From Lederbergia graminis (GTDB taxonomy: Bacteria > Bacillota > Bacilli > Bacillales > Bacillaceae_C), in contig NZ_JBHSMC010000001.1 in the NCBI RefSeq assembly GCF_042655485.1, forward strand, positions 1 through 64,000: a stretch of DNA of 64,000 nucleotides. The letters run 5' to 3'. Below, piece after piece: positions 34,773 through 43,424 of the stretch; position 1 is the stretch's first letter, and every line of letters starts with the position of its first letter. The translations under genes and the position numbers were made by a program. Below the pieces are notes generated by a model. It did no database searches and had not been told where the DNA came from. It saw nothing but the letters and a program-made list of their open reading frames with translations.

Positions 34773-34807
34773 AAAAAACCGAGGGATTTTTGTTCCTCGG
34801 TTTTTTT
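34773..34807 (+). terminator. Intrinsic terminator of the aroQ-yqhT-efp operon
   Basis: AAAAACCGAGG pairs with CCTCGGTTTTT over a loop of ten bases, and the second arm runs on into T residues (seven in all after the G). Confidence 0.93.
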
Positions 34808-34821
34808 ATGTTTAGAAAATC

Positions 34822-34849
34822 TCATATTTGAAGACAAGCTGAATACATA
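34822..34849 (+). promoter_or_regulatory. Sigma-E-like promoter of spoIIIA
   Basis: TCATATT (34822-34828) and AATACATA (34842-34849) are 13 bases apart. The sigma-E consensus is KMATATT-N13/14-CATACANT. A transcript starting near 34856 would have a leader of about 23 bases. B. subtilis spoIIIA is sigma-E controlled. Confidence 0.6.
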
Positions 34850-34878
34850 TTAGTAGTGAGTGATGGAAGGAGAGAAAC

Positions 34879-35814
34879 ATGATGGAATCAGTCCTGCAAA
34901 TGTTGCCGTTACGAATTAGTGAACAAATAGCCAAGCTTCCTGATAGTATAGTCGCTGAAATTGAAGAAATAAGACTTCGAGTTAGCAGGAAAGTAGAAGT
35001 TGCTTCTCGCGGTGTTCCTTATTTTCTCCCATATATTTTCACGAAAAATGATGCAGATCAGTTTATAAGTAAAATTGCTAATCATTCCTTCTATACGATG
35101 GATGAAGAATTAAAAAAAGGCTATATTACGATCCGCGGAGGACATCGAATTGGTCTAGCAGGGAAAGTAATACTAGAAAATGGTTATGTTAAAGCAATTA
35201 GACATTTATCATCTTTCAACATTAGAATTGCTCGTGAAAAAATTGGTGTGGCAGAATCCTATCTTCCATACATTTACGAACAAAAATGGAAAAGTACAAT
35301 GATTATTGGTCCTCCACAAACCGGGAAAACAACCTTATTAAGGGATTTAGCAAGAATCATTTCTACTGGTATAAAAGAAAAGGGCATACCGCCATTGAAG
35401 GTAGGAATTGTAGATGAACGATCTGAAATCGCAGGTTGTGTGAACGGTACGCCTCAATTGCATTTTGGGACAAGGGTAGATGTTCTGGATGCATGTCCTA
35501 AAGCAGAAGGAATGATGATGATGATTCGTTCCATGAGCCCAGATGTCCTTATAGTCGACGAGATTGGGCGTGAGGAAGATAGTATTGCGATTATGGAAGC
35601 GGTAAACGCTGGTATTACACTAATCATGACAACACATGGGAATACGTTTTCTGAAATAAAGAAACGGCCATTATTACAGCAAATAATAGATCAACAAGTA
35701 TTTGGTAGATTCATAGAACTATCTCGCGGAAATGGACCAGGAACGGTCTCAGCTATTCGAGATAGTATTGGAAATATACTTACTCTTAAGAAAGGAACTG
35801 CCGTATATGTTTAA
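34879..35814 (+). CDS. spoIIIAA: Stage III sporulation ATPase SpoIIIAA
   Basis: A 311-residue cytosolic secretion-type ATPase of the mother cell that drives the SpoIIIA-SpoIIQ channel. Walker A is GPPQTGKTTLL (Gln replacing the usual Gly or Asn) and Walker B is PDVLIVDEIGRE. The N-terminal domain carries the RGGHRIGLAG motif. ATG 34879 follows AAGGAG by 6 bases. First gene of spoIIIAA-AH. Confidence 0.95.
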   Translation: MMESVLQMLPLRISEQIAKLPDSIVAEIEEIRLRVSRKVEVASRGVPYFLPYIFTKNDADQFISKIANHSFYTMDEELKKGYITIRGGHRIGLAGKVILENGYVKAIRHLSSFNIRIAREKIGVAESYLPYIYEQKWKSTMIIGPPQTGKTTLLRDLARIISTGIKEKGIPPLKVGIVDERSEIAGCVNGTPQLHFGTRVDVLDACPKAEGMMMMIRSMSPDVLIVDEIGREEDSIAIMEAVNAGITLIMTTHGNTFSEIKKRPLLQQIIDQQVFGRFIELSRGNGPGTVSAIRDSIGNILTLKKGTAVYV

Positions 35815-36322
35815 GATGATAGGTGCGATTTTTATTTTGGCTGCGACAACATGGGCAGGATTTGAATATTCAAAACGGTTAAGTATTAGACCGAAACAGC
35901 TACAACAATTTAGAAATGCATTGGAAACATTAGAGGCAGAAATCATGTTTGGACACACCCCGCTTGGGGAGGCAGCACGAAGAATATCGAAGCAAATGGC
36001 TGAACCTATTGCCAGTCATTTTCGCTTATTTGAACAAAACTTACTTCAAGAAGAAATAACCGTTAAAGCAGCATGGGAACAAAGTCTTAAAACAATTTGG
36101 AAGAAGACTTTTTTAAAGCAAGGAGAATATGAGATACTACTTCAATTTGGAGAAAACTTAGGACGTCATGATCGTGAAACAGAGCAGAAACAGATTATGT
36201 TAACTCTTTCCCATCTAACCCGTGAAGAAGAAGGGGCAAGAGAAAAACAAGTGAAATATGAAAAAATGGCAAAAAGCTTTGGAATATTGACGGGGATGCT
36301 AATTGTTATTCTTCTTATCTAA
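35807..36322 (+). CDS. spoIIIAB: Stage III sporulation protein SpoIIIAB
   Basis: A 171-residue membrane protein resembling GspF-type platform proteins, with an N-terminal helix, a cytosolic four-helix core and a C-terminal helix (GILTGMLIVILLI). The true start is ATG 35807, which overlaps the spoIIIAA stop by 8 bases; the longer frame from 35732 lies in spoIIIAA. Length equals that of B. subtilis SpoIIIAB. Confidence 0.93.
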   Translation: MFKMIGAIFILAATTWAGFEYSKRLSIRPKQLQQFRNALETLEAEIMFGHTPLGEAARRISKQMAEPIASHFRLFEQNLLQEEITVKAAWEQSLKTIWKKTFLKQGEYEILLQFGENLGRHDRETEQKQIMLTLSHLTREEEGAREKQVKYEKMAKSFGILTGMLIVILLI

Positions 36323-36388
36323 TCGAGAGGAATAATAAGTTGATAATTTCGATTGGATTTCGGTTTGTTAATGATAGGAGGAAATTAG

Positions 36389-36592
36389 ATGGGCATAGAG
36401 GTAGATGTCATCTTCAAAATTGCCGGAGTTGGTATTATTGTAGCATTTCTACATACCATACTTGACCAGGTTGGTAAAAAAGAATATGCACAATGGGTTA
36501 CACTGTTTGGATTTATTTATATTTTATTTATGGTCGTCTCCATTGTAGATGGTCTGTTTCAAAAAATAAGATCCGTGTTTTTATTTCAATGA
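36389..36592 (+). CDS. spoIIIAC: Stage III sporulation protein SpoIIIAC
   Basis: A 67-residue protein with two membrane helices, matching SpoIIIAC in length and sequence (VIFKIAGVGIIVAFLHTIL, then GKKEYAQWVTLFG). A component of the mother-cell export channel. ATG 36389 follows AGGAGGA. Confidence 0.94.
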   Translation: MGIEVDVIFKIAGVGIIVAFLHTILDQVGKKEYAQWVTLFGFIYILFMVVSIVDGLFQKIRSVFLFQ

Positions 36593-36607
36593 TAGGGGGA
36601 ATCCACC

Positions 36608-37000
36608 ATTGCTATTTTACAAATTGCTGGGATTGCCCTAATAACTACTTTCTTAGCACTTGCCATTAAGGAACATAAGCCTAATTTTGCATTTTTACTC
36701 GTGTTATTTGCGGGCACCGGTATATTTCTATTTCTTGTTGATCAAGTTCAAAAAATCATCTCCATGATTGAAAGTCTGGCATCTAGTGCTAACGTAAACT
36801 CAATGTACATTAAAACAATATTGAAAATAATAGGGATTGCATACATCGCTGAATTTTCAGCACAGATTAGTAAAGATGCTGGCCTCGGTTCTATGGCCTC
36901 GAAAGTGGAGCTTGCGGGAAAAATATTAATACTGGCATTGGCAGTGCCAATCTTAACTGCATTAGTAGAAACGATTATTACGATGATTCCATCCAACTAA
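36608..37000 (+). CDS. spoIIIAD: Stage III sporulation protein SpoIIIAD, ATT start
   Basis: A 130-residue membrane protein with three to four helices. The homologous sequence begins well before the first standard start (GTG 36701): codons 36608-36700 encode IAILQIAGIALITTFLALAI and then KEHKPNFAFLL, which matches the SpoIIIAD N terminus. In-frame TGA and TAG lie directly upstream (36590-36595), with no ATG, GTG or TTG between. ATT 36608 lies 8 bases after GGGGG and is the only sensible start. Beginning at 36701 would drop the first helix. Confidence 0.9.
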   Translation: MAILQIAGIALITTFLALAIKEHKPNFAFLLVLFAGTGIFLFLVDQVQKIISMIESLASSANVNSMYIKTILKIIGIAYIAEFSAQISKDAGLGSMASKVELAGKILILALAVPILTALVETIITMIPSN

Positions 37001-37028
37001 ATCTATTAAAAGGAACGGAGTGAGAATA

Positions 37029-38222
37029 ATGCGGCAATGGCTGCTAATTCTTTGTATCTGCTTCCTGCCTTTATTGTTTACTAACAATGCACATGCAACA
37101 GAACCAGAAAACAAACAGGTAGATGACGCAGCAAATAACAACTATATGGATCGCTATTTAGACGAGCTAGGTGTTGATGAGCTTACGAAGTATTGGGATA
37201 AGATCGTAGATGACTATGGCAGTTATTTACCAGAAAGCAAAAGAGGGACATTGCTTGAATTTATTAAAGGGGACAAGTCTTTTTCGTTTAAGGATTGGGT
37301 AAGCGGAATAATGAATTTTATGATTCAAGAGATTGTCCTCAATATTAAATTGCTTGGTTCGCTGATGCTTCTAACGATATTAAGTGTATTCTTACAATCT
37401 CTCCATAGTGCATTTGAACAAGGATCTGTTAGCAAGGTTGCCTATTCGGTTATTTTTATGGTGTTAGTCATCATTGCCCTCAATAGTTTTCGAGTTGCAG
37501 CGGAATATGCTATCGGAGCTATTGATATGATGAGTCAATTTATATTTGCGCTAATACCATTGTTATTAGCATTAATAGCTTCTTCAGGTGGAGTAGCATC
37601 ATCTGCATTCTTTAGTCCTATATTAGTGTTTTTAGTGAATATAAGTGGAATTGTGATGAAAAATATCGTTCTACCTCTCTTATTTCTATCAACATTTTTA
37701 AGTATTGCCAATACATTAAGTAGCCAGTTTAAAGTTTCTCAATTAGCAGATTTATTGAAGAAGGTAAGTTTAGGGGTATTAGGGATTTTTATTACTGTAT
37801 TACTAGGTGTAATTTCCATTCAAGGGGCTACTGCTGCAGTTGCGGATGGGGTAGCGATTCGAACAGCAAAATATGTAACTGGTAATTTTGTGCCTGTAGT
37901 AGGAAAGATGTTTACGGATGCTGCTGATACTGTGTTGACTGCCTCTGTATTGCTTAAAAACACATTAGGGATCGCAGGTGCCGTCATTATTTTATTAATT
38001 GCAATCTTCCCTGCAGTAAAAATTCTTGTTATTTCTCTCATTTATAAATTGACAGCAGCCTTATTACAACCAGTCGGTGATGGTCCAGTTATTAGTTGTC
38101 TCAATGCTGTTAGCCAATGTATGATGTATATTTTTGCTGCTCTAGCAATCGTAGCTTTTATGTTTTTTATCAGTATGACGATTATTATTTCTTCTGGGAA
38201 TATAACATTAATGATTAGGTAA
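37029..38222 (+). CDS. spoIIIAE: Stage III sporulation protein SpoIIIAE
   Basis: A 397-residue multispanning membrane protein with an N-terminal signal peptide (QWLLILCICFLPLLFTNNAHA), an extracytoplasmic segment of about 85 residues, then seven to eight helices. It is a central part of the SpoIIIA channel. The frame opens at GTG 37020, but ATG 37029 is taken because GGAG lies 8 bases before it. Confidence 0.94.
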   Translation: MRQWLLILCICFLPLLFTNNAHATEPENKQVDDAANNNYMDRYLDELGVDELTKYWDKIVDDYGSYLPESKRGTLLEFIKGDKSFSFKDWVSGIMNFMIQEIVLNIKLLGSLMLLTILSVFLQSLHSAFEQGSVSKVAYSVIFMVLVIIALNSFRVAAEYAIGAIDMMSQFIFALIPLLLALIASSGGVASSAFFSPILVFLVNISGIVMKNIVLPLLFLSTFLSIANTLSSQFKVSQLADLLKKVSLGVLGIFITVLLGVISIQGATAAVADGVAIRTAKYVTGNFVPVVGKMFTDAADTVLTASVLLKNTLGIAGAVIILLIAIFPAVKILVISLIYKLTAALLQPVGDGPVISCLNAVSQCMMYIFAALAIVAFMFFISMTIIISSGNITLMIR

Positions 38223-38235
38223 GGAGGGAGTACAT

Positions 38236-38853
38236 TTGGCATTTATTAGCGAATGGGTTGGAAACATTATAATATTTCTCCTTCTTGCCATGGTCATTGA
38301 TATGCTCCTCCCAGATACAGAATTAAAGAAATATACCAAACTTGCAACAGGCTTAATTTTAATGGCCATTATTATTACACCAATATTTAAAATATTATCG
38401 GCTGATTTTGAAGAAGTCCTTTCCTCCTTAACAAAAAATATGGATATCCAAGAATTTTCAATCGGAAATAAAATAGAATCGAAAAAAAATGTGATACAAG
38501 CTGCTCAAGCCGAATATACATTAGAGCAAATGGCTGTCCAAATGAAAACAGGAGTGGAAAAGGAGTTGATAGAGAAGTATCAAGTAGAGATTCAAAGCAT
38601 TAATATTAAAGCTCCGGCAGAAAATGACCTCACAATGGATGACATACAAAATATTACTGTCGAGCTAAAGGCAGTCGATTCTGCTACAAAAGGAAGTGCT
38701 ATAGAAGCCATTAAACCAATAGAAATCAACATCAACGAAAAACAGATGGATGAAGAAACGACCGATTATGAAGCAATCAAATCATTATTAGTGGATCGCT
38801 GGGAAGTCCAAGAAGATATGATTGAGATTGTGTCGGGGGAGGCATCTAATTAA
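38236..38853 (+). CDS. spoIIIAF: Stage III sporulation protein SpoIIIAF
   Basis: A 205-residue protein with two N-terminal membrane helices (near residues 7-25 and 35-55) and a C-terminal ring-forming domain resembling EscJ/PrgK ring-building motifs. TTG 38236 follows AAGGAGGGAG. Length agrees with B. subtilis SpoIIIAF (206). Confidence 0.93.
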   Translation: MAFISEWVGNIIIFLLLAMVIDMLLPDTELKKYTKLATGLILMAIIITPIFKILSADFEEVLSSLTKNMDIQEFSIGNKIESKKNVIQAAQAEYTLEQMAVQMKTGVEKELIEKYQVEIQSINIKAPAENDLTMDDIQNITVELKAVDSATKGSAIEAIKPIEININEKQMDEETTDYEAIKSLLVDRWEVQEDMIEIVSGEASN

Positions 38854-38857
38854 GTCT

Positions 38858-39508
38858 ATGAACAAAAAAACTCCTATGGAATGGGTCAAACAAAAAATTT
38901 CAGCTCTTAAAATTCAACCTCCCGGTAAAAACAATGATAAAAAACCAGTATACCTACTGATTTTATTAATTTTAGGAGCTCTATTTATGATAATAGGAAC
39001 ATTTTGGAAAGATGGTGGAGAAGATAAACCTGCTGCAGTATTCCAAAGTGAAGATGACTCTAGTACTGAAACGTTTGGGAAAAGCAAAGGCGACGTAAAT
39101 AATAAAATAGAAGAATATGAGATTTACTATGAAACACAATTAAAAGATGCATTAGAGAGTATTGTAGGCGTTTCAGATGTAACTGTAGTCGTAAATGTAG
39201 AATCAACAGAGAAGAAAATAATCGATAAAAATACGGTCATCACAAATGGCATTACTCAGGAGGAAGATGGTAATAACGGTACTAGAAAAACAGAACAACA
39301 AACAAAAGAAGACCAAACAGTCATTATTAATGATGAACCAATTGTGTTAGAAACAAGGAAACCAGAAATTAAAGGTGTACTAGTTGTAGCGGGAGGTGCT
39401 GAGAATTTACAAGTGGCGAAATGGATACGAGAAGCTGTAACGAGATCACTAGATGTACCAAGTCACAGAGTATCGGTACTACCTAAAAAATCTAAGGGGG
39501 ATTCCTAA
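38858..39508 (+). CDS. spoIIIAG: Stage III sporulation protein SpoIIIAG
   Basis: A 216-residue single-pass membrane protein (helix near residues 29-48) with an extracytoplasmic ring-building domain that forms a large ring in the intermembrane space. ATG 38858 gives a start like B. subtilis (MNKK versus MNKN). The strong GGGGGAGG site at 38835-38842 is 15 bases away, and would be placed ideally for an ATT at 38849 in the same frame. The exact start is therefore uncertain by three codons. Confidence 0.92.
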   Translation: MNKKTPMEWVKQKISALKIQPPGKNNDKKPVYLLILLILGALFMIIGTFWKDGGEDKPAAVFQSEDDSSTETFGKSKGDVNNKIEEYEIYYETQLKDALESIVGVSDVTVVVNVESTEKKIIDKNTVITNGITQEEDGNNGTRKTEQQTKEDQTVIINDEPIVLETRKPEIKGVLVVAGGAENLQVAKWIREAVTRSLDVPSHRVSVLPKKSKGDS

Positions 39509-40041
39509 TGTTATTAAAAAAGCAAACAGTATGGTTATTAACAATGTTAAGTCTTGTAGTTGTACTATCTGTATATTATGTCACATCAGATCCAGCAAAT
39601 AATAACTTAGCAACTGGTGGACAGGAGTCGGACGAAACTGGAAAGAATATTAGTGATGAAGATATGAAGATTATCACGGATGCTGCTGGAGATGAAGTTT
39701 TTGATATGGTTCGAATGAACTTAGAAGATAAGAGAGGAAAAATGCTGGAAGATTTAACAATACAAGTAGCATCTGATGAGTTAACAGCAGATGAAAAGAT
39801 GGATATTTATAATCAAATGGAAGAAATTAGTGAGATAAGTACAATTGAAAAAACGTTAGAGAGCTATATTAAGAACCTAGGTTACAGTGATGCATTAGTT
39901 AAAATTGAAAATAACTTAGTTGATATTACAGTAAAGGCAGATGAAGAGCATTCCCGTTCTGCTGCAGTAGAAATCATGGAACTTGTTGGTGCAGAAGTAG
40001 GTACTCAATATATTCCACAAGTAAAATTTGCATCTAATTAA
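39508..40041 (+). CDS. spoIIIAH: Stage III sporulation protein SpoIIIAH
   Basis: A 177-residue protein with an N-terminal membrane helix (WLLTMLSLVVVLSVYYVT) and an extracytoplasmic EscJ/YscJ-like domain that binds forespore SpoIIQ. B. subtilis SpoIIIAH is about 218 residues; the difference is a shorter linker after the helix. The start overlaps the spoIIIAG stop by one base (TAATG). Last gene of the operon. Confidence 0.93.
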   Translation: MLLKKQTVWLLTMLSLVVVLSVYYVTSDPANNNLATGGQESDETGKNISDEDMKIITDAAGDEVFDMVRMNLEDKRGKMLEDLTIQVASDELTADEKMDIYNQMEEISEISTIEKTLESYIKNLGYSDALVKIENNLVDITVKADEEHSRSAAVEIMELVGAEVGTQYIPQVKFASN

Positions 40042-40078
40042 TTCTTATGACTGGAAATAAGAATGTATATGGAATTAA

Positions 40079-40128
40079 GAGCCAAACTATTGCTTGAATT
40101 ATTTTCAAGATAGTTAGGCTTTTTTTTA
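40079..40128 (+). terminator. Intrinsic terminator of spoIIIA (repeat-like hairpin A)
   Basis: GAGCC-AACTAT-CTTGAA pairs with TTCAAG-ATAGTT-GGC, with small bulges, and is followed by eight T residues. The sequence is nearly identical to the hairpin after spo0A (54522-54573). Confidence 0.88.
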
Positions 40129-40135
40129 TTTATTT

Positions 40136-40324
40136 AGCTCTGTTAAACTCTGTTGTTGATTTTCGCTCCTGCACACTCGCTTTCCGCGGGCACGGCCTCA
40201 GCTAACTTGGCAAAGAAAACCGCTTTGCCAAGTGGATCTTCGACTCGTGCTGTTCCCGCAGGAGTCTCGTGTACATCCGCTACCATCAACTAAGTTGTTA
40301 ACAACAATGAACTTTAACAGAGCC
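40136..40324 (+). mobile_element. 189-bp MITE-like element, copy 2
   Basis: An element with ends AGCTCTGTTAAAC and ACTTTAACAGAGCC, flanked by an exact 8-bp direct repeat ATTTATTT (40128-40135 and 40325-40332). It contains no ORF. It lies just past the spoIIIA terminator in a 539-base gene-free interval. The rest of that interval (40333-40580) is AT-rich with no convincing gene and probably holds the accB promoter. Confidence 0.93.
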
Positions 40325-40580
40325 ATTTATTTTTTAGAACAAACGATTTCTCTGCAGTTTTTAATGTGTATTTCTCTCAGTGAAAAACTATGAAAAAGAA
40401 AGGAATTAGATTTAATAAAAAAGTTTTTCTCGCTTTTATGAATGTTATGTTAGAAAATTACTAGAGAAAAATATTTATTTTGTTTATAATTATTAATTTA
40501 TCGACGAACAGCATTGAATTTTGATAAGGTATTATATTATGATATTAGCAGCTACTCATAAATTTAAAGGAGTGTCATCT

Positions 40581-41063
40581 ATGCTTAAAATACAAGAAAT
40601 TCGTGAAATTATAAAACTAATTGAACAATCTGATATTGATGAATTTATTTATGAACATGAAGGATCCAAGTTAGAACTGAAAAAAAATAATACAACAACT
40701 CAAGTAGTACAAGCAGTTCAAGAACAAAGCGTACAACAAGTTCCTGTAACAAACCAACAACCTGTAGTTGCAGTTCAGGGACAGGCTGCACCGTCGGAAC
40801 CATTGAATAACATTGCTGAGAACTTACATAAAATTACTTCTCCAATGGTAGGGACATTCTATCAATCGCCATCTCCAGACAATCCAGCATATGTGCAAGT
40901 AGGATCTAAAGTAAAAGCTGATACAGTGGTATGTATTGTAGAAGCAATGAAGTTATTTAACGAAATAGAAGCGGATGTTGAAGGAGAGATTGTGGAAGTC
41001 CTCGTGAAAGATGGCGAACTTGTTGAGTATGGACAACCATTATTCCTAGTAAAGCCGTTATAA
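40581..41063 (+). CDS. accB: Biotin carboxyl carrier protein of acetyl-CoA carboxylase
   Basis: A 160-residue BCCP. The C-terminal biotinyl domain has the modified lysine K124 in VEAMKLFNE. A flexible Gln/Pro/Val-rich linker (about residues 38-75) follows an N-terminal helical domain. ATG 40581 follows AAAGGAG; the frame opening at 40521 is too long. It supplies the carrier for AccC, encoded 12 bases on. Confidence 0.96.
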   Translation: MLKIQEIREIIKLIEQSDIDEFIYEHEGSKLELKKNNTTTQVVQAVQEQSVQQVPVTNQQPVVAVQGQAAPSEPLNNIAENLHKITSPMVGTFYQSPSPDNPAYVQVGSKVKADTVVCIVEAMKLFNEIEADVEGEIVEVLVKDGELVEYGQPLFLVKPL

Positions 41064-41075
41064 GGAGAGAAATCC

Positions 41076-42425
41076 ATGATTAAGAAACTTTTAATAGCAA
41101 ACAGAGGAGAAATAGCAGTTCGAATCATCAGAGCATGTAAAGAGATGGACATCGAAACAGTAGCAGTATACTCTGAGGCAGATAGTGAAGCTTTACATGT
41201 TCAATTAGCGGATGAAGCTTACTGTATTGGACCTAAAACTTCAAAAGAAAGTTATTTAAATACTGCAAACGTAATTAGTATAGCTAAGTTAACTGATTGT
41301 GATGCCATCCATCCAGGATACGGTTTTTTAGCTGAAAATGAAGATTTTGCTGAGCTTTGCCGAGTATGTAATATTACTTTTGTTGGGCCAAGTCCTGAAG
41401 CAATTGCCAAAATGGGAACAAAAGATGTTGCCCGAGAAACAATGAAAGCTGCAGGAGTCCCAATTGTTCCGGGATCAAATGGAATAATAGAGAATATAGA
41501 ACAGGCAGTGGAACTAGCATCAGAAATTGGCTATCCTGTAATTATTAAAGCTACTGCAGGTGGCGGAGGTAAAGGTATCCGTGTCGCTAGAACGGAAGAA
41601 GAATTAATAAAGGGTATTAATATTACTCAACAAGAAGCATTAACTGCTTTTGGTAATGCTGGAGTTTATATTGAAAAATACATCGAAGATTTTCGTCATG
41701 TAGAAATTCAAGTATTAGCAGATAACTTCGGAAATGTAATACATCTTGGTGAACGTGATTGTTCTATACAAAGAAGATTGCAAAAACTATTAGAAGAAAC
41801 TCCGTCTCCAGCTATTGACTCTGAAATGCGTGAGCAGATGGGTGCTGCAGCTGTCCAAGCAGCAAAGGCTGTACAATATACTGGTGCGGGTACAATTGAG
41901 TTCATTTATGATCATAGAAATCGTAAGTATTACTTTATGGAAATGAATACTAGAATCCAAGTTGAGCATCCTGTTACAGAAATGGTAACTGGGGTAGATT
42001 TAATTAAAGAGCAAATTAGAGTGGCAAATGGTGAAAAACTATCACTATCACAGGATGAAGTGGAATTCCGTGGATGGTCCATTGAATGTAGAATAAATGC
42101 GGAAAATCCAGAGAAGAACTTTATGCCATCTCCAGGAAAGATTGATATGTATTTACCACCTGGTGGGTTAGGTGTGAGAGTTGATTCTGGAGCATATCCT
42201 GGCTATACAATTCCGCCATATTATGATTCAATGATAGCAAAGGTAATTTCATACGGTGCAACACGTGAAGAAGCAATTGCCAGAATGAAACGTGCACTAG
42301 AAGAGTTTATTATTGAAGGAGTTAAAACAACCATTCCATTCCATTTGAACTTATTGGAAAATGAAACGTTTGTGAGTGGTGATTTTAATACTAAATTTCT
42401 TGAACTTCACGATGTGATGAAATAA
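41076..42425 (+). CDS. accC: Biotin carboxylase subunit of acetyl-CoA carboxylase
   Basis: A 449-residue ATP-grasp enzyme that carboxylates BCCP-biotin in the first committed step of fatty acid synthesis. The glycine-rich ATP loop is KATAGGGGKGIR; ERDCSIQRR, EMNTRIQVEHPVTE and the GWSIECRINAE segment are the standard carboxylase motifs. It follows accB in one operon. A structured RNA lies between it and yqhY. Confidence 0.97.
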   Translation: MIKKLLIANRGEIAVRIIRACKEMDIETVAVYSEADSEALHVQLADEAYCIGPKTSKESYLNTANVISIAKLTDCDAIHPGYGFLAENEDFAELCRVCNITFVGPSPEAIAKMGTKDVARETMKAAGVPIVPGSNGIIENIEQAVELASEIGYPVIIKATAGGGGKGIRVARTEEELIKGINITQQEALTAFGNAGVYIEKYIEDFRHVEIQVLADNFGNVIHLGERDCSIQRRLQKLLEETPSPAIDSEMREQMGAAAVQAAKAVQYTGAGTIEFIYDHRNRKYYFMEMNTRIQVEHPVTEMVTGVDLIKEQIRVANGEKLSLSQDEVEFRGWSIECRINAENPEKNFMPSPGKIDMYLPPGGLGVRVDSGAYPGYTIPPYYDSMIAKVISYGATREEAIARMKRALEEFIIEGVKTTIPFHLNLLENETFVSGDFNTKFLELHDVMK

Positions 42426-42430
42426 GAAAT

Positions 42431-42505
42431 GCTTGTTCATCGACATTCCTACGATGGATCCCTCAGCTGAAAGGAAAAGTCGGTAGGCTTTGGAATGGAA
42501 CAAGT
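42431..42505 (+). ncRNA. Candidate structured RNA between accC and yqhY
   Basis: CTTGTTC (42432-42438) pairs with GAACAAG (42498-42504), and CATTCC (42444-42449) pairs with GGAATG (42492-42497) directly stacked on it, with a 5-base bulge (ATCGA) on the 5' side. The interior is GC-richer than the surroundings and has a further CCT/AGG hairpin. There is no T-run, so it is not a terminator. It does not match any riboswitch I know. Confidence 0.45.
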
Positions 42506-42529
42506 ACAATAAACCGGAGGTGCTTTATA

Positions 42530-42946
42530 GTGGAAGAAAACTTAAATATGTTAGAAATGACAAACGAAAATGGTCAAAACCATGGGAAAATTGAGATTGC
42601 ACCTGAAGTCATAGAAGTAATTGCAGGAATTGCAGCTTCTGAAGTAGAAGGAATCGCACAAATGCGTGGAAACTTTGCATCTGGAGTTGTTGAACGTCTT
42701 GGTAAAAAAATTCATGGTAAAGGGATTAGAGTTGATTTAACGGATGAAGGCATAAAAATAGATGTTTATTGCTTAATGGATTTCGGTGTATCGATCCCAA
42801 CAGTTGCACAAAAAGTCCAAGATAACATCAATCAAACTTTGTATAATATGACAGCTTTAGAGGCTTCTGAAGTAAACGTCCATATTGTTGGAGTTGCCTT
42901 TGAAAATCATAAGAATGATAACAGTCAAGATTTTGATGAGCAATGA
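42530..42946 (+). CDS. yqhY: Asp23/Gls24 family protein YqhY
   Basis: A 138-residue DUF322 protein. The family core KIEIAPEVIEVIAGIAASEVEGIAQMRGN (given here by its ends, residues 21-49) and the QDNINQTLYNMT segment are present. In B. subtilis yqhY is encoded with accBC and its loss is compensated by mutations lowering acetyl-CoA carboxylase, so it probably modulates that enzyme. GTG 42530 follows CGGAGG. A terminator follows. Confidence 0.92.
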   Translation: MEENLNMLEMTNENGQNHGKIEIAPEVIEVIAGIAASEVEGIAQMRGNFASGVVERLGKKIHGKGIRVDLTDEGIKIDVYCLMDFGVSIPTVAQKVQDNINQTLYNMTALEASEVNVHIVGVAFENHKNDNSQDFDEQ

Positions 42947-42950
42947 TGAG

Positions 42951-42981
42951 AAAGCCAGGGTAAATCACCCTTGGCTTTTTC
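42951..42981 (+). terminator. Intrinsic terminator of accBC-yqhY
   Basis: AAAGCCA-GGGT pairs with ACCC-TTGGCTTT over loop AAATC, and the last arm runs into five T residues. Confidence 0.88.
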
Positions 42982-43010
42982 ATGGATTTTTTACTTAAAG
43001 GAGTTATGAC

Positions 43011-43397
43011 ATGAAGAGAAGAGTTGCTCGCGAAAAGGCTTTGCAAGCTTTATATCAAATTGACATGAGTGGTGCAGATCCAGCGGAAGCCCTTGAATAT
43101 GTCCTGGAGGAAGAAGAATCAGACATTTTCTTAAAGACGTTAATTGAAGGGACGATGGAAAATCGCAATGAAATTGATGAAGAAATCGAAAAACACTTAG
43201 AGAAGTGGACATTAAGTCGACTTGCTAAAGTTGATTTAAATATATTGAGAATTGGTGTGTACGAATTAAAATACTTAAAAGATGCTCCAAGTAATGTTGT
43301 GCTAAACGAAGCGATTGAAATTGCAAAACGTTTTGGAGATGAAAAATCAAGTAAATTCATTAATGGTATACTATCAAAGGTAAAAGACAACTTATAA
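43011..43397 (+). CDS. nusB: Transcription antitermination factor NusB
   Basis: A 128-residue all-helical RNA-binding protein that with NusE binds boxA in rRNA leader transcripts. The N-terminal KRRVAREKALQALYQIDMS and C-terminal NEAIEIAKRFGDEKSSKFING motifs are typical. ATG 43011 follows AAAGGAG. It is upstream of folD with 27 bases between. Confidence 0.96.
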   Translation: MKRRVAREKALQALYQIDMSGADPAEALEYVLEEEESDIFLKTLIEGTMENRNEIDEEIEKHLEKWTLSRLAKVDLNILRIGVYELKYLKDAPSNVVLNEAIEIAKRFGDEKSSKFINGILSKVKDNL

Positions 43398-43424
43398 GCT
43401 TTTGCATACTTAGGGGGAGATGGA

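Noticed and set aside
40333..40580. FapR operator or small gene before accB
   Set aside because: No FapR palindrome and no frame with a ribosome site; the region is just AT-rich.
42431..42505. THF, ZTP or glycine riboswitch near folD/yqhY
   Set aside because: The paired elements and conserved core bases of these classes are absent; kept only as an unidentified structured RNA.
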